From positions 2,108,001 through 2,172,000 of the forward strand of contig NZ_CP193755.1 in NCBI RefSeq assembly GCF_050847355.1: a DNA stretch of 64,000 nucleotides, read 5' to 3'. Shown here piece after piece: positions 61,132-64,000 of the stretch. The position numbers were made by a program, and so were the translations under genes. The notes under the pieces are model-generated. The model was not told where the DNA came from and searched no databases. It saw nothing but the letters and a program-made list of their open reading frames with translations. Numbering within the stretch: the stretch's first letter is position 1; every line of letters starts with the position of its first letter. The stretch comes from Limimaricola sp027213785 (GTDB lineage: Bacteria > Pseudomonadota > Alphaproteobacteria > Rhodobacterales > Rhodobacteraceae).

Positions 61132-62229
61132 TCAGGCGGCTTTCTGCTCCGCGAGCGTCGGATAGTCGAGATACCCCTCGACGCCGCCGCCGTAATAGGT
61201 CGACTGGTCGCCCTCGTTCAGCTCGGCATCCACCTCGAGGCGATGCGCCAGATCGGGGTTGGCGATATAGGGCCGACCGAAGGCCACGAAGTCCGCCTGA
61301 CCGCTTTCGACCACGCGGATCGCGGTGTCGCGTCCGTAACCCGCATTGGCGATGTAGGCGCCGTCGAACAGCTCGCGCAGCCGCGCGGTCTGGCGGCCGA
61401 GTTCCTGATCGAGATCGCCCTGCGTGCCCGGCTCCACCATGTGGATATAGGCGATGCCGCGGCGGCTCAGCTCGGGGATCAGGTAGGAATAGACGGTCAT
61501 CGGATCGCTGTCCTTCAGCCCGGCCACCTCGATCAGCGGCGACAGGCGGATACCGGTGCGGCCCGCGCCGTAGACCTCCGTGACGGCATCGACCACCTCG
61601 AGGATCAACCGCGCGCGGTTCTCCGGGCTGCCGCCATAGGCGTCGTCGCGCTTGTTCGCACCGTCGCGGATGAACTGGTCGAGCAGATAGCCGTTGGCGG
61701 CGTGAATCTCGACCATGTCGAAGCCCGCCTCCTTGGCATTCTGGGCGGCCCGGCGATAATCATCGACCAGCCGCGGCATCTCGTCGAGCTCCAGAGCGCG
61801 CGGCTCGGAGACGTCGACGAAGCCCTCCTCGGTCACGGTCTGCGCCTCTGCCCTGAGCGCCGACGGCGCGACCGGCTTCTGGCCGCCCTCCTGCAGCGAG
61901 ACGTGGCTGATCCGGCCGACATGCCACAGCTGCAGCGCGATCTTGCCGCCCTCGCCATGCACGGCATTCACGACCTTCTTCCAACCGTCGATCTGCTCGC
62001 GGCTGTATATGCCCGGGGTCTGGATATAGCCCTTGCCCTCCGGCGTGATCTGCGTGGCCTCGGTGATGATGAGACCGGCCTCGGCGCGCTGGCGATAATA
62101 TTCGACATGAATGTCGTAGGGCGCGTCGCCCTGCTTGCTGGCGCGGTTACGGGTGAGCGGCGCCATCAGCACGCGGTTCTTCAGCTCGACATCGCCGAGC
62201 TTGCCGGGGGTGAATAGCTTGTCGGTCAT
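61132..62229 (-). CDS. Old Yellow Enzyme family alkene/nitro reductase
   Basis: A 365-aa FMN flavoprotein of the NemA/OYE class. LKNRVLMAPLTRNRAS, ITEATQITPEGKGYIQTPGIYS, LQLWHVGRISH, and MVEIHAANGYLLDQFIRDGANKRDDAYGGSPENRARL show the FMN and substrate pockets; FVAFGRPYIANPDLAHRL binds the phosphate. It reduces alpha,beta-unsaturated carbonyls or nitro-esters with NAD(P)H in the cytosol. ATG at 62229 begins MTDKLFTPGKLGDVELKNR. No TetR-type regulator is adjacent. Confidence 0.95.
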   Translation of the reverse strand: MTDKLFTPGKLGDVELKNRVLMAPLTRNRASKQGDAPYDIHVEYYRQRAEAGLIITEATQITPEGKGYIQTPGIYSREQIDGWKKVVNAVHGEGGKIALQLWHVGRISHVSLQEGGQKPVAPSALRAEAQTVTEEGFVDVSEPRALELDEMPRLVDDYRRAAQNAKEAGFDMVEIHAANGYLLDQFIRDGANKRDDAYGGSPENRARLILEVVDAVTEVYGAGRTGIRLSPLIEVAGLKDSDPMTVYSYLIPELSRRGIAYIHMVEPGTQGDLDQELGRQTARLRELFDGAYIANAGYGRDTAIRVVESGQADFVAFGRPYIANPDLAHRLEVDAELNEGDQSTYYGGGVEGYLDYPTLAEQKAA

Positions 62230-62404
62230 TCTTCGGTCCTTTCCGAACGGATTGGAGCCGAACTATGCCATCGCCGCGCCGCCGCAAGACGGGGGGATGC
62301 GCGGTGCAATGTGCGCCGTTGCACGCCTCCGAGCGGGAACCGGACGCCGCGTGGCGCGGCGCCGAGTTACCTCGTTCTGAAACTTCGCGATTTCCGGCGA
62401 GACC

Positions 62405-63529
62405 TCAGAGCGGTTCGATGTCCCCTTCGGCGCGCAACGCGTGAAACCGGGTTTCGAAGCCCGCGAAATCGCCTGCCGCGATCGCCGCCCGCATGTCGCC
62501 CATCAGCTCTTGGTAATAGTGCAGGTTGTGCCAGGTCAGCAGCATGCCCGCGATCATCTCCTGGCTGCGCACGACGTGATGCAGGTAGGCCCGGCTGTAG
62601 TTGCGGCAGGCGGGACAGCCGCAATCCTCGTCGAGGGGGCGCGGATCGTCGGCGTGGCGAGCGTTGCGCATGTTGACCTGACCGCGCCGGGTCCAGGCCT
62701 GGCCGGTGCGGCCCGAGCGCGAGGGCAGCACGCAATCCATCATGTCGATGCCGCGCTTCACGGCGCCGACGATGTCGTCGGGCTTGCCCACCCCCATCAG
62801 GTAGCGCGGCTTGTCCTTGGGCAATTGCGCGGGCGCGTAGTCGAGGCAGCCGAACATCGCCTCCTGCCCCTCGCCCACCGCGAGACCGCCCACGGCATAG
62901 CCCTCGAAGCCGATCTCCTTGAGCGCCTCGGCGCTTTCCTCGCGCAGGTCGCGCTCCAGCCCGCCCTGCTGGATGCCGAACAGCGCGTGGCCGGGCCGGT
63001 CGCCAAAGGCGTCGCGGCTCCGCTGGGCCCAGCGCATCGACAGCCGCATCGACTCGGCGATCCGCTCACGGTCGGCGGGCAGCGCCGGGCATTCGTCGAA
63101 AGCCATGACGATGTCCGAGCCGAGGAGCTTCTGGATCTCCATCGATCGCTCGGGCGTGATCTCGTGCTTGGAGCCGTCGATATGGCTCTTGAAGGTCACG
63201 CCGCGCTCGGTGAGCTTGCGCAGGGAGGCGAGGCTCATCACCTGGAAGCCACCCGAATCCGTGAGGATCGGTCGCTCCCAGTTCATGAATTTGTGCAGGC
63301 CCCCGAGCCGGTCGATCCGCTCGGCCGAGGGACGCAGCATCAGGTGATAGGTGTTGCCCAGGAGGATGTCGGCGCCGGTCTGGCGGACGCTTTCGGGCAT
63401 CATCGCCTTGACGGTGGCGGCGGTGCCGACCGGCATGAAGGCGGGCGTGCGGATCTCGCCCCTCGGGGTGGAGATGACCCCGGTGCGGGCGGCGCCGTCG
63501 GTGGCGTTCAGGGAAAAGGAAAAGCTCAT
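62405..63529 (-). CDS. tgt: tRNA-guanine(34) transglycosylase
   Basis: A 374-aa Tgt, exchanging guanine at tRNA position 34 for preQ1. TDSGGFQVMSLASLRKL contains a catalytic Asp, GIQQGGLERDLREESAEAL and PRYLMGVGKPDDIVGAVKRGIDMMDCVLPSRSGRTGQAWT the active site, and CGCPACRNYSRAYLHHVVRSQEM the zinc Cys3-His. Start at ATG 63529 gives MSFSFSLNATDGAAR. queA, the next enzyme, is 36 kb away. It is divergent from arsR. Confidence 0.97.
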   Translation of the reverse strand: MSFSFSLNATDGAARTGVISTPRGEIRTPAFMPVGTAATVKAMMPESVRQTGADILLGNTYHLMLRPSAERIDRLGGLHKFMNWERPILTDSGGFQVMSLASLRKLTERGVTFKSHIDGSKHEITPERSMEIQKLLGSDIVMAFDECPALPADRERIAESMRLSMRWAQRSRDAFGDRPGHALFGIQQGGLERDLREESAEALKEIGFEGYAVGGLAVGEGQEAMFGCLDYAPAQLPKDKPRYLMGVGKPDDIVGAVKRGIDMMDCVLPSRSGRTGQAWTRRGQVNMRNARHADDPRPLDEDCGCPACRNYSRAYLHHVVRSQEMIAGMLLTWHNLHYYQELMGDMRAAIAAGDFAGFETRFHALRAEGDIEPL

Positions 63530-63601
63530 GGCGCAGCCGATAGCGTCCAATGGCGCGCCACGCAATCGACATGGCTTGACCCGCCGCTGTCACATCGATA
63601 A

Positions 63602-63617
63602 TTCCAGATACATGGAA
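63602..63617. promoter_or_regulatory. Inverted repeat overlapping arsR start codon
   Basis: TTCCA-GATACA-TGGAA is a 5+6+5 palindrome that covers the ATG of arsR; upstream, TTGACC and GATAAT may be the promoter (spacer about 15 nt). An ArsR operator at this position would repress the arsR-aquaporin operon until arsenite or antimonite binds. Confidence 0.5.
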
Positions 63618-63932
63618 CAGACAGACGCCATCACGGCCTTCGCCGCCCTCGCTCAGCCCACGCGGCTCGATGCCTTCCGCCTGCTGGTGAAGGCGGGCCC
63701 GGACGGCATGGCGGCGGGCGAGATCGCCGACGCCTTGGGCGCGCGGCAGAACACCATGTCGGCCAACCTGTCGGTGTTGCACGCGGCCGGGCTGGTCGAG
63801 AGCCGCCGCGAGGGGCGCTCGATCCGCTATTTTGCGGCGATGGGCCGCGTCGGCGCGCTGGTCGATTTCCTCGTCGAGGATTGCTGCGGCGGCAGGCCCG
63901 ATCTCTGCCCGCCCGTGGGGGACTGCGCATGA
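63612..63932 (+). CDS. arsR: ArsR family metalloid-responsive repressor
   Basis: A 106-aa winged-helix regulator: ITAFAALAQPTRLDAFRLLVKAGPDGMAAGEIADALGARQNTMSANLSVLHAAGLVESRREGRSIRYFA. The tail DCCGGRPDLCPPVGDC contains three clustered cysteines fit to bind As(III)/Sb(III), a pattern of C-terminal-type ArsR in rhizobia and Rhodobacterales. The stop overlaps the next gene's ATG (ATGA), so regulator and aquaporin are co-translated. Divergent from tgt. Confidence 0.93.
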   Translation: MEQTDAITAFAALAQPTRLDAFRLLVKAGPDGMAAGEIADALGARQNTMSANLSVLHAAGLVESRREGRSIRYFAAMGRVGALVDFLVEDCCGGRPDLCPPVGDCA

Positions 63933-64000
63933 GCCTGTCGCGCCGCCTCTTTGCCGAAGCGCTGGGCACCGGGCTTCTGGTCTGCGCCGTGGTCGGATCG
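63929..64000 (+). CDS. MIP/aquaporin family channel (5' part only)
   Basis: The first 24 codons, MSLSRRLFAEALGTGLLVCAVVGS, match the start of major-intrinsic-protein channels (AEALGTxxLV). Placed directly after arsR with ATGA overlap, it is most likely the aquaglyceroporin type (aqpS) that moves arsenite out of the cell in arsR-aqpS-arsC operons, as in Sinorhizobium. The NPA motifs lie beyond the right edge, so identity rests on this fragment and context. Confidence 0.7.
   Translation, partial: MSLSRRLFAEALGTGLLVCAVVGS

Overview
This is a gene-dense, high-GC chromosomal segment from an alphaproteobacterium, most likely a member of the Rhodobacteraceae/Rhodobacterales. The supporting signs are a 5-aminolevulinate synthase (C4 haem pathway) rather than glutamyl-tRNA reductase, an ArsR-aquaglyceroporin pair, DUF1236/SH3 proteins, a bactofilin translationally coupled to an M23 peptidase, and many ATGA/GTGA start-stop overlaps. 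No insertion sequence, integrase, prophage or CRISPR array is visible; almost everything is core or near-core chromosome. Both ends are cut: an acyltransferase at the left and an aquaporin-family gene at the right.

Layout. 1-2.1 kb: partial acyltransferase, a LysR regulator, a strong small-RNA candidate with its own promoter and terminator, and a glyoxalase-fold protein. 2.4-5.4 kb: purL, bolA-like and grxD (purines, iron-sulfur handling). 5.4-6.7 kb: reverse operon of a coiled-coil protein, zapA and a GNAT enzyme. 6.9-10.7 kb: tkt, doxX, a 47-codon membrane microprotein and gap. 10.8-15.3 kb (reverse): extensin-like protein with a (Glu-Ala)n linker, L,D-transpeptidase, coaD, CBS protein, LysR. 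15.4-19.3 kb: mmsA, a Tat-type cupredoxin, a YbdK ligase and a secreted orphan. 19.3-31 kb (reverse): uvrA, peptidoglycan-binding protein, lpdA, DUF924, MFS transporter, queA and a giant AsmA/DUF3971 protein. 31-34.3 kb: 1-Cys peroxiredoxin, ferritin-like DUF455, M23 peptidase, bactofilin. 34.3-42.6 kb: FAD monooxygenase, prfB, PBP1A, methyltransferase, AMIN-amidase, aminotransferase. 42.7-51.5 kb: DsbA-like protein, LprI-like protein, two SH3-DUF1236 paralogues, ispG, rodZ-like, hemA, M20 peptidase. 51.7-58.2 kb: the most accessory-looking part, with two identical tRNA-Asp genes, pirin, an AT-richer gap, a large FG-GAP protein, tRNA-Val(TAC), a phosphoglycerate-mutase-like phosphatase, soxR with a textbook sox box, an 82-aa SoxR-linked protein, a nucleosidase and tRNA-Val(CAC). 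58.5-64 kb: lon, an Old Yellow Enzyme, tgt and arsR-aquaporin.

Functional themes. The window is rich in envelope construction genes (zapA, rodZ, PBP1A, AMIN-amidase, M23 peptidase, bactofilin, L,D-transpeptidase, extensin, AsmA-like) and in redox/stress functions (grxD/bolA, Bcp, soxR, lon, OYE, doxX, DsbA). Queuosine synthesis is represented twice (queA, tgt) at distant sites. The observations most worth following are the sRNA with a single-stranded anti-Shine-Dalgarno CCTCC segment, a 21-nt dispersed element GCGTATTT-N4-AAAGATGAA found once at the amidase start and as an inverted pair before the tRNA-Asp genes (plus one decayed copy), the SoxR-linked 82-aa protein, and the tRNA-flanked FG-GAP protein with duplicated carbohydrate-binding-like modules. 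All positions and motifs were read by eye; no database search was run.
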